Shown here piece by piece: positions 34,613-43,636 of a stretch of DNA of 64,000 nucleotides. The position numbers and the translations under genes are program-made. This stretch comes from Halomontanus rarus (GTDB lineage Archaea > Halobacteriota > Halobacteria > Halobacteriales > Natrialbaceae). Under the pieces are notes generated by a model, which saw nothing but the letters and a program-made list of their open reading frames with translations, did no database searches and had not been told where the DNA came from. The first letter of the stretch is position 1. Each line of letters begins with the position of its first letter. The DNA lies in NCBI RefSeq assembly GCF_017357405.1, contig NZ_CP071598.1:248001-312000 (forward strand), read 5' to 3'.

Positions 34613-35899
34613 ATGTCCGGTGAGCAACGGACTACGATCGAACTCGAGTCGACCGGCGAGGAGTCCGAGGACGGAGACGGGGACCGCTGGTCGATGTTCG
34701 TCGCCGGCGACTACGCTCTCAGCCGCGACGAACGGCCGAGCGCCGAACGCACGGTTTCGCGGGCGCTTCGGGAGCGAATCGACGCGACCGACGTCTCGAT
34801 CGTCAACTTCGAGGCGCCGATCGTCGCCGGTGACGCGCGAGCGGTCGACAAGAGCGGCCCGGCCATCGAAAACCCGGCCGAGGCGGCGGCGGCCGTGGCA
34901 GACGCGGGGTTCGACGTCTGCACGCTCGCGAACAACCACGTCCGCGACTTCGGCCCGGACGGCGTCGCGTCGACGGTCGAGGCGCTCGAGGACGTCGGGT
35001 GCGAGACGGTCGGCGTCGGCGAGACCCACGACGCCGCGTTCGACCCGCTCGAGCTCGCCTGCGGCGGCGTCTCGGTCGGTCTCGTCAACGTCTGCGAACG
35101 CGAGTTCAACATCGCGGGCGAGAACAGCCACGGTGCGGCGTGGCTCTCGGATCGGCGAGCCAGAGCGGCGATCCGGACCGCGGACCGCGAGTTCGACGCC
35201 GTGATCGTGGTCGCCCACGCCGGAGCGGAGTACGTTCCGTTTCCGGCTCCCGAACTGCAGGGGCTCCTGCGGGAGTTCGTCGACATCGGCGCCGATCTGG
35301 TCCTGGGACACCACCCGCACGTCCCCCAGGGGTGGGAGACCTACGGCGACGGGGCGATCTTCTACAGCCTCGGGAACTTCCTGTTCGACAGCATGGCCGA
35401 TTCCGAGAACGCCTCGTGGGGACTCGCCCTCGAGATCGAGTTCGACGGGCCGATACCGGTGAAAATCGAACTCGTACCGACGGAGACGATCGGCGGGGTC
35501 GTCCACCCGCTGGGGCGGGTCCGCGATCCGGACGACCACCTCGCGTACCTCCACCGGCTCTCCGAGCTCACCGCCGATCCAGCGGCGCTCGAGCCCTACT
35601 GGCAGGAGATCGCGATCCAGTTGTTCTACGAACGGTACTCCAACTGGCTGCACATGGGATGTGGCGTGAACCTCTCCCGTGCACGGTCGGACCCGAACAA
35701 CCCCGCCGTTCAGCGGCCGATCTGGGACCTCGAGGCTCGTCGGAAGGAGATCCTGGCGCTGCTCACGATCGTCCGCATGGAATCGCACCGCTGGGTCATG
35801 ACGAAGGCGCTCGCCGTCCTCACCGGGGAAACCGACGATCTCCGGACGTCCGAGAGCCGCGAGGAGGCACAGTTGCTCCTGTCGCGGACCGCTCGATAG
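34613..35899 (+). CDS. CapA-family calcineurin-like phosphoesterase
   Basis: A 428-residue protein of the CapA/PgsA (poly-gamma-glutamate synthesis) metallophosphatase-like family: FVAGDYALSR, VNFEAPI (about 64-70), ANNHVRDFG (about 105-113), VVAHAGAEY and GHHPHVPQGWE carry the metal-binding Asn/His residues. No membrane anchor or signal is seen, unlike bacterial CapA. Family members also occur in sugar-catabolic clusters with unknown substrates, and a phosphatase or lyase role on a sugar derivative is possible. It diverges from lyase A. The CCGGAGG site fixes the start. A truncated duplicate is at 13107. Confidence 0.75.
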   Translation: MSGEQRTTIELESTGEESEDGDGDRWSMFVAGDYALSRDERPSAERTVSRALRERIDATDVSIVNFEAPIVAGDARAVDKSGPAIENPAEAAAAVADAGFDVCTLANNHVRDFGPDGVASTVEALEDVGCETVGVGETHDAAFDPLELACGGVSVGLVNVCEREFNIAGENSHGAAWLSDRRARAAIRTADREFDAVIVVAHAGAEYVPFPAPELQGLLREFVDIGADLVLGHHPHVPQGWETYGDGAIFYSLGNFLFDSMADSENASWGLALEIEFDGPIPVKIELVPTETIGGVVHPLGRVRDPDDHLAYLHRLSELTADPAALEPYWQEIAIQLFYERYSNWLHMGCGVNLSRARSDPNNPAVQRPIWDLEARRKEILALLTIVRMESHRWVMTKALAVLTGETDDLRTSESREEAQLLLSRTAR

Positions 35900-35996
35900 C
35901 GCGATCGGCTCTACCGCAACCGTTCCGGGCGCTGTGAATCGGAGAGGGAAGAAAGCGAACCGAACGGAGCCGGCGTCCGCAACCCCCAATTCCGCG

Positions 35997-36986
35997 TCAG
36001 TACTCGACGGCGACCGGCTCGCCCCGCTCGTCGGATTCGTACGTGGCGAGAACGACTGCAGTCTCCCGAAGACCGTCTTCCGCCGAAACGAGTGGTGAAC
36101 GGTCGTTTTCGACCGCGTCGACGAAGTCCTCGAGGAGGCCGTCGTCCGGGATCGAACCCCAGTAGACGCCGTCGATTCCCTCGCCCTCGCGAGTGCGTTT
36201 GAGCGTCTGGTCGAAGACGTCGACCGAGAGTTCGCCGTCGGTCCCGACCAGGTTCAGCGTCGCGTCGCCCCAGTAGTCCCAGTCGTCGGGCCGATCCCAC
36301 GAGCCGTCGAGCGTGAAGATGCTGCCGTTCGAGAGTTCCATCGAGAGGACGTTGATGTCCTCGACGTCGACCCCGTCGTGCATGGTCGAAAACGACGCGT
36401 CGACCTCGACGACCTCCTCGCCGGTGATCCAGCGGACGAGGTTCACGATGTGGACCGTGTGGTCCATCGCCGCGCCGCCCCCCGAGTGTTCGGGACTGGC
36501 CGACCAGCCCGTCAGGTGCCGGTCGCGCAACCACGCCCGGTTCGTCCCGACCGCGACGCGGAGGTCGCCGATCGTCCCCGCCTCGTAGGCGTCTTTCGCT
36601 CGCTTCGCGGGAACGCTGAACGGGAGGGGCATGCAGAGCCCGAGCCGGACGCCCGCCGCCTCGCACGCGTCGACGATCGCGCGAGCGTCCTCGAGACTCG
36701 TCGCGAGGGGCTTCTCGCAGAGGACGTGGACGCCGGCGTCGGCCGCGCTCTCGACCCAGCGGCGGTGGGTGGTGTTCGTCGAACAGACGACGGCCGCATC
36801 GACCGACGCGAGGAGGTCCTCGGGTTCGAGGAACGCGACGTCGAACCGCTCCGCAGCTTCGCGACCGCGTTCGGCGTCGTCGTCGGTCACGCCGACGAAC
36901 TCGACGTCCGCTCTCGCGCTCAATCGGGCGGCGAACCCGTTCGTGTGGACGTGGGCGGTCGACAGCAGCCCCACGCGGAGGGTCAC
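35997..36986 (-). CDS. Gfo/Idh/MocA oxidoreductase, second of pair B
   Basis: A 329-residue NAD(P)-dependent sugar oxidoreductase with GLLSTAHVHTNGF at the start, LCEKPLAT (EKP motif) and GGGAAMDHTVHI. The start is GTG at 36986, inside a four-base GTGA overlap with the upstream gene, so it is translationally coupled. It is the counterpart of 9347-10342: both start with the same LLSTAHVHT- or ILSAAHVHT-type loop and share the second position in their pair. Confidence 0.87.
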   Translation of the reverse strand: MTLRVGLLSTAHVHTNGFAARLSARADVEFVGVTDDDAERGREAAERFDVAFLEPEDLLASVDAAVVCSTNTTHRRWVESAADAGVHVLCEKPLATSLEDARAIVDACEAAGVRLGLCMPLPFSVPAKRAKDAYEAGTIGDLRVAVGTNRAWLRDRHLTGWSASPEHSGGGAAMDHTVHIVNLVRWITGEEVVEVDASFSTMHDGVDVEDINVLSMELSNGSIFTLDGSWDRPDDWDYWGDATLNLVGTDGELSVDVFDQTLKRTREGEGIDGVYWGSIPDDGLLEDFVDAVENDRSPLVSAEDGLRETAVVLATYESDERGEPVAVEY

Positions 36987-37975
36987 GCCGCCACCTCCTC
37001 GGGCGCAACCCGTCGTCCGGTTTCCGCGGACTCGACGGCGGCGAGCGCGATCCGCAGGGCCTCGAGCCCGTCGTCGATCGTGATCGGCGGCCGGTCGCCC
37101 GACCGAACGCACTGGACGAACGCCTCGAGTTCGAGCCGGTAGGGATCCTTTTCGAGCGGTTCGTCGATCGGATCGCGGGAGGGTCCGTCCTCGTCGGTCG
37201 TACTGTAGACCTCGACCGGCGAGACGTCCTCGCTGTCGAACTCGAGGAGACCGTCGTCGCCCGAGAGTTCGAAGCGCGTGACGAACGGGAGGTCGGGCCG
37301 GTTGGGCCAGCGCGCGTCGACGTGGCCGACGGCGCCGCTCTCGAAGCGGAGGGTGGCGAGCCCGTACTCGTGGTCGTCCCACCGCTGTCGTCGCGCGAAG
37401 ACGTGTTCGACATCGCCGAGCGTCCAGCGCAGGAAGTCGAAGTCGTGAATCGCCAGATCCAGCAGGACGCCGCCGCTTTTCTCCTCGTCGTGGAACCAGG
37501 TGTCCGGCTCCGCGAACGGCGACTGGCGAAACAGCCGGGCGTTCCCGGGGGAGCCGATGTCTCCTTCCCGTATCCGCTCTCGCGCCTTCGCGTACTCGGG
37601 GAAGAATCGAAGCGTGTGCCCCGGCATGAACGTCACGCCCGCGTCGCCTGCGGCGTCGGCCATCGCCTCCGCGTCCGCCAGCGTCCGTTCGATCGGTTTC
37701 TCACAGAGGACGTCCAGCCCGCGTTCGACGGCGGGTTCGACGAGTTCGCGGTGGGTGTGCGTCGGCGTGCAGACGTCGACCGCGTCGATCGAGGCGTCGT
37801 CGTACATCTCGACCGCGTCGTCGTAGGCCGTCGCCTCCGGTGCGTATTCTGAAACGAACTCGGTCGGGCCGCTCGGCGACGCCACGGCTGCGACCTCGAC
37901 GCCGTCGATGTCGGCGTACCGCAACGCGTGGACTGTCGCCATGAAACCACGACCGAGAATCCCAATTCGGACCAT
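36983..37975 (-). CDS. Gfo/Idh/MocA oxidoreductase, first of pair B
   Basis: A 330-residue family member with GILGRGFMATVH, VCTPTHTHREL and CEKPIERT (EKP motif), and the C-terminal DLAIHDFDFLRWTLG block that matches DLAIHDLDYLRWCWG in the gene at 8388. It leads the coupled pair. TATA-like ATACTTATCG lies about 32 bases before the ATG. Pairs A and B were probably formed by duplication of a two-gene unit; whether both still serve the same substrate cannot be told from sequence. Confidence 0.88.
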   Translation of the reverse strand: MVRIGILGRGFMATVHALRYADIDGVEVAAVASPSGPTEFVSEYAPEATAYDDAVEMYDDASIDAVDVCTPTHTHRELVEPAVERGLDVLCEKPIERTLADAEAMADAAGDAGVTFMPGHTLRFFPEYAKARERIREGDIGSPGNARLFRQSPFAEPDTWFHDEEKSGGVLLDLAIHDFDFLRWTLGDVEHVFARRQRWDDHEYGLATLRFESGAVGHVDARWPNRPDLPFVTRFELSGDDGLLEFDSEDVSPVEVYSTTDEDGPSRDPIDEPLEKDPYRLELEAFVQCVRSGDRPPITIDDGLEALRIALAAVESAETGRRVAPEEVAA

Positions 37976-38080
37976 CGTTCGTGCCTAACAGAGAGGCCGA
38001 CGATAAGTATTGTGACAGGGGCGCGTCGGGAACCGCTCTCGAGCGCAAGATTTTCGACCAGTCACGCCGAAACTCGCCGT

Positions 38081-39334
38081 TCAGGACGGCGACGATACCG
38101 TTCGAACCGTCCGAGCCAACGCCTCGACGCCGCGGTCGATTTCCTCGAGCGACCCGTGACTGAACGACAGTCGGAGGAAGCGCTCACCCCCACCCTCGCC
38201 ATCGGCCGCGGGAAAGAACGTCGGTCCGGGCATGTAGATGACGCCTTCCGCGGCGGCCCTCGAGAGCAGTTCGTCGGTATCGACGTCGACGTCGATCTCC
38301 TCGGAGAGTTCGACCCAGACGAAAAAGCCACCCTCGGGTTTGACCCACCGAGCCGCCGATCCCAGGTGCTCGTCGAGCGACGCCAGCATGCGGTCTCGAC
38401 GTTTCTCGTACGCCTCGCGGAGTTCGCGAACGTTCTGCTCGTAGTATCCGTCGGCGAAGTACCGCCCGACGGCGCTCTGTGCGAGCGTGTTCGACGCGCC
38501 GACGTTCGTCCGGTTCACCTGCGCGACGATTTCCTCGTCCGCGATCACCCAGCCGATCCGCACGCCGGGAGCGACCGTCTTGGAAACCGTCCCGACGTGG
38601 ACGACCCGACCCTCCTCGTCGAGGGCCGCAAGCGGCGGGACGTCCTCGCCGTCGTACCGAAGATCGCCGTAGGCGTCGTCCTCGAGAACGACGAAATCGT
38701 ACTCTGCCGCGAGTTCGAGCAAGCGCCGCCGACGCTCGAGCGAGAGCGTCGTTCCCGTCGGGTTCTGAAACGTCGGGATCGTGTAGAACAGCGTCGGCAG
38801 CGGGCGATCGTCGTTCCGGCGCGCCCGTAGTTCTCGCTCGAGCGCGTCCACGTCGAGCCCGTCGCGGTCGAGCGGACAGCCGACGATCTCGACGCCGTAG
38901 TTCCGGAACACCGCCAGCGTCCCCGGGAACGTCGGCGCTTCGGTGAACAACGTCTCGTCGGGATCGAGGAAGGCGTGGCTGACGGCGTCGATCGCCCTCG
39001 TCGCACCGTCGGTCAGTTCGACCTGCGACGTATCGCAGTCGATTCCGTGCGTTCGGGCCCGTTCCGCGACGAATTCGGGGAGGAGCGCGGCGTCCTCACC
39101 GCCGCCGTATTGTAACGTTCGATCGCCGTCTCCGTCGAACGCCCGCTCGGCCGCCGAGAGCAACTCGTCGTTCGGAAACGAGTCGGGAAACGGAAACCCG
39201 ACACCCAGCGAGACCGCATCGGGGTTCGCGGCCGTCGCCGATCGCCACGTTTCGTACGCCGACCAACCGCCCGTCGCTCGTGCGGACTCGGAAAACAGGT
39301 GATCGAACCGTCCACTTCGCTCGAGTTCGTCCAT
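38081..39334 (-). CDS. PLP-dependent class I/II aminotransferase
   Basis: A 417-residue fold-type I aminotransferase with YGGGEDAALLPEFVAER, IPTFQNPTG, DDAYGDLRYDG and the pyridoxal-phosphate lysine in VGTVSKTVAPGVRIGW (near residue 251). It looks like the 2-aminoadipate or aromatic aminotransferase group that also forms the catalytic half of MocR regulators, but no DNA-binding domain is present. TATA-like ATTTATGCC is about 30 bases upstream. A direct role in uronate use is not obvious; it may transaminate a keto acid from the pathway or be a bystander. Confidence 0.85.
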   Translation of the reverse strand: MDELERSGRFDHLFSESARATGGWSAYETWRSATAANPDAVSLGVGFPFPDSFPNDELLSAAERAFDGDGDRTLQYGGGEDAALLPEFVAERARTHGIDCDTSQVELTDGATRAIDAVSHAFLDPDETLFTEAPTFPGTLAVFRNYGVEIVGCPLDRDGLDVDALERELRARRNDDRPLPTLFYTIPTFQNPTGTTLSLERRRRLLELAAEYDFVVLEDDAYGDLRYDGEDVPPLAALDEEGRVVHVGTVSKTVAPGVRIGWVIADEEIVAQVNRTNVGASNTLAQSAVGRYFADGYYEQNVRELREAYEKRRDRMLASLDEHLGSAARWVKPEGGFFVWVELSEEIDVDVDTDELLSRAAAEGVIYMPGPTFFPAADGEGGGERFLRLSFSHGSLEEIDRGVEALARTVRTVSSPS

Positions 39335-39577
39335 TGGAGTGCTCTTGGTATCGTCTCGGACGTATTCGGCATAAATCGACCGGAACGACGGTGGGTCGCG
39401 TTCGAGAACAAATAGACCGCGGGCGGTCAGGACGGCGCGCTCCCCGTCGTTTCGTCGAACCGAAAGGGGCCGACAGGTTCCGACACCCCGCAGAAGGACG
39501 CCGACGGTTTTCGGGAGGCGACGCGCGAAATCGGGAGCGGTCCCGGTCGAACGCTCTCGGACGGTCGCCTGCTCGCG

Positions 39578-42500
39578 TTACTCGCGTTCCCAGGTCTCAC
39601 CCCGAGGAACGGTGAACTCGGCGCCCTCCTCGATGCTGTAGGAGTAGCCGTCCTCGGGATCGTTCGTGTAGTACCGCCGAACGGGCGTGTGTTCGCCGAC
39701 GTCGATCGTCACGCGGTTTCCACGCCCCCGCTCGACGCCCTCGATCGGGAAGGCGCCGTTTCGTCGGTCGCGGGACTCGTTGTCGTAGCGCTCGTCAACC
39801 TGAACGCCCTCGGGGATCGGGTCGGGATCGGCCGGTTCGACGTAGATCCACCCCCCGACCATCTCCTCGATATCGGCGTCCCGGGGTGTGCCAGTCAGTT
39901 TGACCTCGAGTTCGTTCTCCATGGAGAGTTCCCGGGTGAAGTCCTCGACGGTCCCTTCGAAGCCGGGACGGTTGTTCTGAATCGACGGCCTACCGCCGCC
40001 CTTCGCTCGAAACAGCGTGGCGTCGTTGGCGTAGACGAACTCGGTCTCGCCGTCGCGGAGCGCGTACACGCCGAACGCCCCGCTGAACTCGAATCTGTCG
40101 TCGATCACGTACTCGCCGTCCGCGTCCGTCGACGAGACGACGTAGTCCGTCCGACCGTCGACGAGTTCGACCTTCAGGGCCCGTACCGCGTCGGGGTCTT
40201 CGCCCTCGGCGTCGACGAGTTCGGCCGACTCGACGACCCGATCGCCCTCGTACGGTTCGACGATCGAGGTGAACGTCGAGGAGAGGTCGTCACCCTCGCG
40301 GTGGGCGAGCAGGAAGGGGAGTTCCTCCGGATTGTTCTCTTCGTCCTGTTCGGCCGGGCGACTCGTCGCGAGCGCGACGTCGTCGACCTCGTCGAACATC
40401 GTCAACCGCAGGTGAACGGGTTCGCCGTCGTCCTCGCGGACCTCCCAGTAATCCTCGACGTCCCAGTCGACCGCGAAACCGGGCGCCGGTGACTCGTCGC
40501 GCTCGACGTCGTAGAGGTGCGAGAAGAGCCCGCCCTCGGAGAAGTCGACGTCCTCGCCCTCGTACGTGCCGCCGTCCTGGGGCTCGAGGTCGAGCCCGTC
40601 GGTTTCGACGTCGCGGCAGGTCGTTGCGTGGAAGCTGAAGTGGTGGTCGTCGCCGCCGGACACGCGGAAGAAGTCCGCGACGTAGGAATGGGTCTCGTCG
40701 ACGTTGACCATCGTGGTCGTCCGCCGGTACTCGTCGGCCTGTTCGTAGCAGTGGCGCGACTCGACGTCCATCAGCTGGACGCGGTCGGTGTGGTCGAAGT
40801 GACGCGGATAGCCGACCCACTGGGGACTGTTGATGTTCTCCTCGTCGACCGTGACCGTGTTGTGGGCCGGCGTGCTCTCGACCCACGAACCGAGATAGTT
40901 GCCCTCGTGGTCGCTGCCCTGGCGTCCCAGTTCGGGGGAGAGGTCGAGATCGTAACCGTACACCCCGAGATTGTGGGTGTCCATGTGGACGTGCGCCGAC
41001 CCGACGCCCAGGCCGGCGTCGTAATCCCAGAAGTTCCGTCCGTAGTACTGGTACACTCCCCGGGCGGTGGTCGCGTCGGTAGTGCTCTCGTCCGTTCGCT
41101 CCCGTAGTCGAACGTCGTAGAACACCGCCTTATAGTTGGTCGCGTCCTCGTGTTTCCCCGCGTTCTCGAAGCGGAGCGTGGTGGTCCCTTCCTCGAGATC
41201 GAGCGTCGCTTCGATCGTCCTGTGTGCGGTCCCTTCCTCGTCGTAGAGGTCGCGGGTACCGACCGACTCACCGCCGACGAACGCTTCGTAGATCCCGTAG
41301 CTCGGAGCGGTTCCCAGGTCCATCGTGACCTCGTATTCGCCGGTCGTTGGGACCTCACACTCGAACTCGATCCACTCGCCTTCTTCCTGGGCCTCGAGTT
41401 GATACGCGGGCGTTCCGAACTCCGTGACGTCCGTCGAGGCCTCGTACGCGAGATCGACGAAGTCGTAGGTGACGCTCCCGGGATCGCTGGAGCCATCCCA
41501 GCCGTACTCCCCGTCGCGGAGCGCCGTGAACCCGTACGCGGGCTGCTGGTTGCTCGTCGAGATGGGATACGCTCCCCGTTCTTCGATCACGGCTTCGACG
41601 TCCTCGCGGATACCCTCCGGTTTCGGATGGAAGATACCCATCTCGAGGCCGTCGGTCGTGAGCCCGTTGAGCATGTACGCCCATTGGGCGAGTTCGGGCT
41701 TGCCGTACTCGTCGAAGCCCGTGAGGGCAAAGTCGGGATCCTGGATGACCCGGTCGTTTTTCGGCGTCGCACCGGCGACTGCTTTCGGGTTGCCGACGCC
41801 GTGGGTGTTCGCAATCTGGGGGATGTACTGGCCGAACGTGAGTTGCCAGTGCGAGTCGAGCATCCCCTTGAACTTGGGATTCCGATAGAGGTCCGCCCCC
41901 TCGTAGCCGTCGTACCCCCGCAACACGCTGAGGGCCTCCTCGAGGGAGCTCTGCTGGGTGGTATTGTAGTGGACCGACGACTCCGACGGATAGCCCTCTT
42001 CGTCGACCATGTATCCCGATTGGGGTGAGCCGACGAGGAAGCCGAAGATGTCGCCGCCGGTTACCCGTCCGTCGCCGGTGAGTGTCCCCGGCCGGAAGGT
42101 GAAGTCGATGGTCTCGGCCGTGTACCCCTCGGGATCGTCGGCGACGACCGCCGAGACTGCGAGTGCGGCCTGGTGCATCCCGAAGTTCCCGCGAATCTCG
42201 TAGTCCCGAACGTAGGGGAGGATTCGGTGAATCAATCCCGCCTCGATGTTGCGACGGATCTGGCCGATCGAGTCCTTCCGGCCTAACTCGGGGAACTCCT
42301 CCGTCTTCCCGTCGAGGAACGCGACGAGTTCGTCGTCTCCGTCCATCCCCGGGAAGACGGCGTCGTACGAGCGGAGGATCGCCCGGATCGAGGAGGCTTC
42401 GAAGATACGGTTCCAGGTGAGCGTTCCCTCGGGATAGACGTCGGCAATGCGATCGAGCATCACGGCGCCGGCCCGGGCGTATCGCCGCTCTTCGGTGAAC

Positions 42501-43237
42501 ATGTACGCGTGGCCCAGCTCCATGAGCATCTGACGGACGCCGTATATCGCGCGCCAGTAGTTGTACTGAGAGATCGGATTGTACCAGGCGCCTTCGCTGC
42601 CGAGGACACCCTCATCGTCGACGAAGCCGGAGCCGTCGTCGACGCCCCAGTCGTCGGGGAGATCGGGGTATTCCTCGTTGACGAGCAAGTCGTCGTCCGC
42701 CAACTCGGCGTCGAAAAAGCCCCGGTCGTCGCGCCCGCTCTCGCGGTAGGCGGCGAAGTCGTTGCTCGGCAGGCGATACTCCTCGCCGTCGGTTCCCTCG
42801 ACCACGGTTTTCCAGTGGTAGTCGGGATGGGGCGCGTAGTGGAAGTTTCCGAACGTATGCTCGTAACCGTCGATGGCGGGAGAATCTGGCGGACTGGTAC
42901 TCCGCGGAAGCGTCGGCCCCGGGACGAGCCGCCAGAGTCCCTCCAGATCGTATGCGTCGAGGATGAGGTCCGCGTTCCGCACGACCTGATCTCGGTGTGC
43001 TTTCGCCCAGTCGAACTTCTCGACGTTCTGACGGGCGTTCGCACGGTCCTCTTCGGTCCAGACCGTGGGTCTGGTCTTCCAGTTGGGAATATCCTCGGTA
43101 TCGGACTGGGCGGCGGCCTGCGTAGAACCGAGCAGTCCGAGCAGTGCGGTCGTACTCCCCGCCTTCACGAAGTCACGTCGATTGATACCGTGCGCCTCGA
43201 GCCACCGCTTCGCTGGTCGCTGATTGTGATCCGACAT
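39578..43237 (-). CDS. Heparinase II/III-like polysaccharide lyase B with inserted carbohydrate-binding-like domain
   Basis: A 1219-residue exported lyase. It has Tat signal NRRDFVKAGSTTALLGLLG (Arg20-Arg21), an alpha/alpha barrel (about 55-590), an extra beta-sandwich of about 130 residues (about 590-722; EWIEFECEVPTTGEYEVTMDLG and TTTLRFENAGKH suggest a CBM6/35-like fold), then the catalytic continuation YYGRNFWDYDAGLG, VHMDTHNLGVYGYDLDLSPELG and ESTPAHNTVTVD, and a C-terminal beta-sandwich. The paralogue at 31130 runs straight through the point where the extra domain sits. The substrate is probably a uronate-rich glycan. I chose the ATG at 43237, which gives a normal signal peptide. Confidence 0.82.
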   Translation of the reverse strand: MSDHNQRPAKRWLEAHGINRRDFVKAGSTTALLGLLGSTQAAAQSDTEDIPNWKTRPTVWTEEDRANARQNVEKFDWAKAHRDQVVRNADLILDAYDLEGLWRLVPGPTLPRSTSPPDSPAIDGYEHTFGNFHYAPHPDYHWKTVVEGTDGEEYRLPSNDFAAYRESGRDDRGFFDAELADDDLLVNEEYPDLPDDWGVDDGSGFVDDEGVLGSEGAWYNPISQYNYWRAIYGVRQMLMELGHAYMFTEERRYARAGAVMLDRIADVYPEGTLTWNRIFEASSIRAILRSYDAVFPGMDGDDELVAFLDGKTEEFPELGRKDSIGQIRRNIEAGLIHRILPYVRDYEIRGNFGMHQAALAVSAVVADDPEGYTAETIDFTFRPGTLTGDGRVTGGDIFGFLVGSPQSGYMVDEEGYPSESSVHYNTTQQSSLEEALSVLRGYDGYEGADLYRNPKFKGMLDSHWQLTFGQYIPQIANTHGVGNPKAVAGATPKNDRVIQDPDFALTGFDEYGKPELAQWAYMLNGLTTDGLEMGIFHPKPEGIREDVEAVIEERGAYPISTSNQQPAYGFTALRDGEYGWDGSSDPGSVTYDFVDLAYEASTDVTEFGTPAYQLEAQEEGEWIEFECEVPTTGEYEVTMDLGTAPSYGIYEAFVGGESVGTRDLYDEEGTAHRTIEATLDLEEGTTTLRFENAGKHEDATNYKAVFYDVRLRERTDESTTDATTARGVYQYYGRNFWDYDAGLGVGSAHVHMDTHNLGVYGYDLDLSPELGRQGSDHEGNYLGSWVESTPAHNTVTVDEENINSPQWVGYPRHFDHTDRVQLMDVESRHCYEQADEYRRTTTMVNVDETHSYVADFFRVSGGDDHHFSFHATTCRDVETDGLDLEPQDGGTYEGEDVDFSEGGLFSHLYDVERDESPAPGFAVDWDVEDYWEVREDDGEPVHLRLTMFDEVDDVALATSRPAEQDEENNPEELPFLLAHREGDDLSSTFTSIVEPYEGDRVVESAELVDAEGEDPDAVRALKVELVDGRTDYVVSSTDADGEYVIDDRFEFSGAFGVYALRDGETEFVYANDATLFRAKGGGRPSIQNNRPGFEGTVEDFTRELSMENELEVKLTGTPRDADIEEMVGGWIYVEPADPDPIPEGVQVDERYDNESRDRRNGAFPIEGVERGRGNRVTIDVGEHTPVRRYYTNDPEDGYSYSIEEGAEFTVPRGETWERE

Positions 43238-43636
43238 TCGAGTTGGTAATTGTGACCACAGCACATAATCATTTTGTTTACTGTAGTTTAAGAATGACTA
43301 TCGCCGCCAACAGAATGTCTCCGGCCTTCCGTTCGCGAGTGCGACGACAGTCCGAGAGGAAGTCGTCACCGACACGCGACGGCGCCCGTCTCGAGGACCT
43401 ATCGTGCTATCTTCGGTAACGTCCGCAGCGGGTGGCCGACGGCAAAAACGAAGTCGCCTTTCGTCATCGAACCGTACACGGCGTTTCTCTCACCTTTCGG
43501 CGCTGCGAGATAGAATACATTCCCATACGGGAATGTGTTGCCGACCGACAATTCAAATATTTACGTCTTCTCCTTCCGGGTCTACCGTCCGGAGAACAAC
43601 CACTTATAATTACCATGGGTGTTGCCCACGGTGAGG
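43238..43636. other. Divergent promoter region between lyase B and beta-helix protein
   Basis: 400 bases with A/T-rich promoter-like stretches on both sides (TGATTATG for the minus gene; CTTATAATT at about 43603 for the plus gene). I found no motif-1 or motif-2 site here. Confidence 0.45.

Noticed and set aside
34355..35989. Upstream extension of the lyase A frame by 545 codons
   Set aside because: The extension is antisense to capA, which has clear family motifs and a ribosome-binding site. The extension has no domain of its own.
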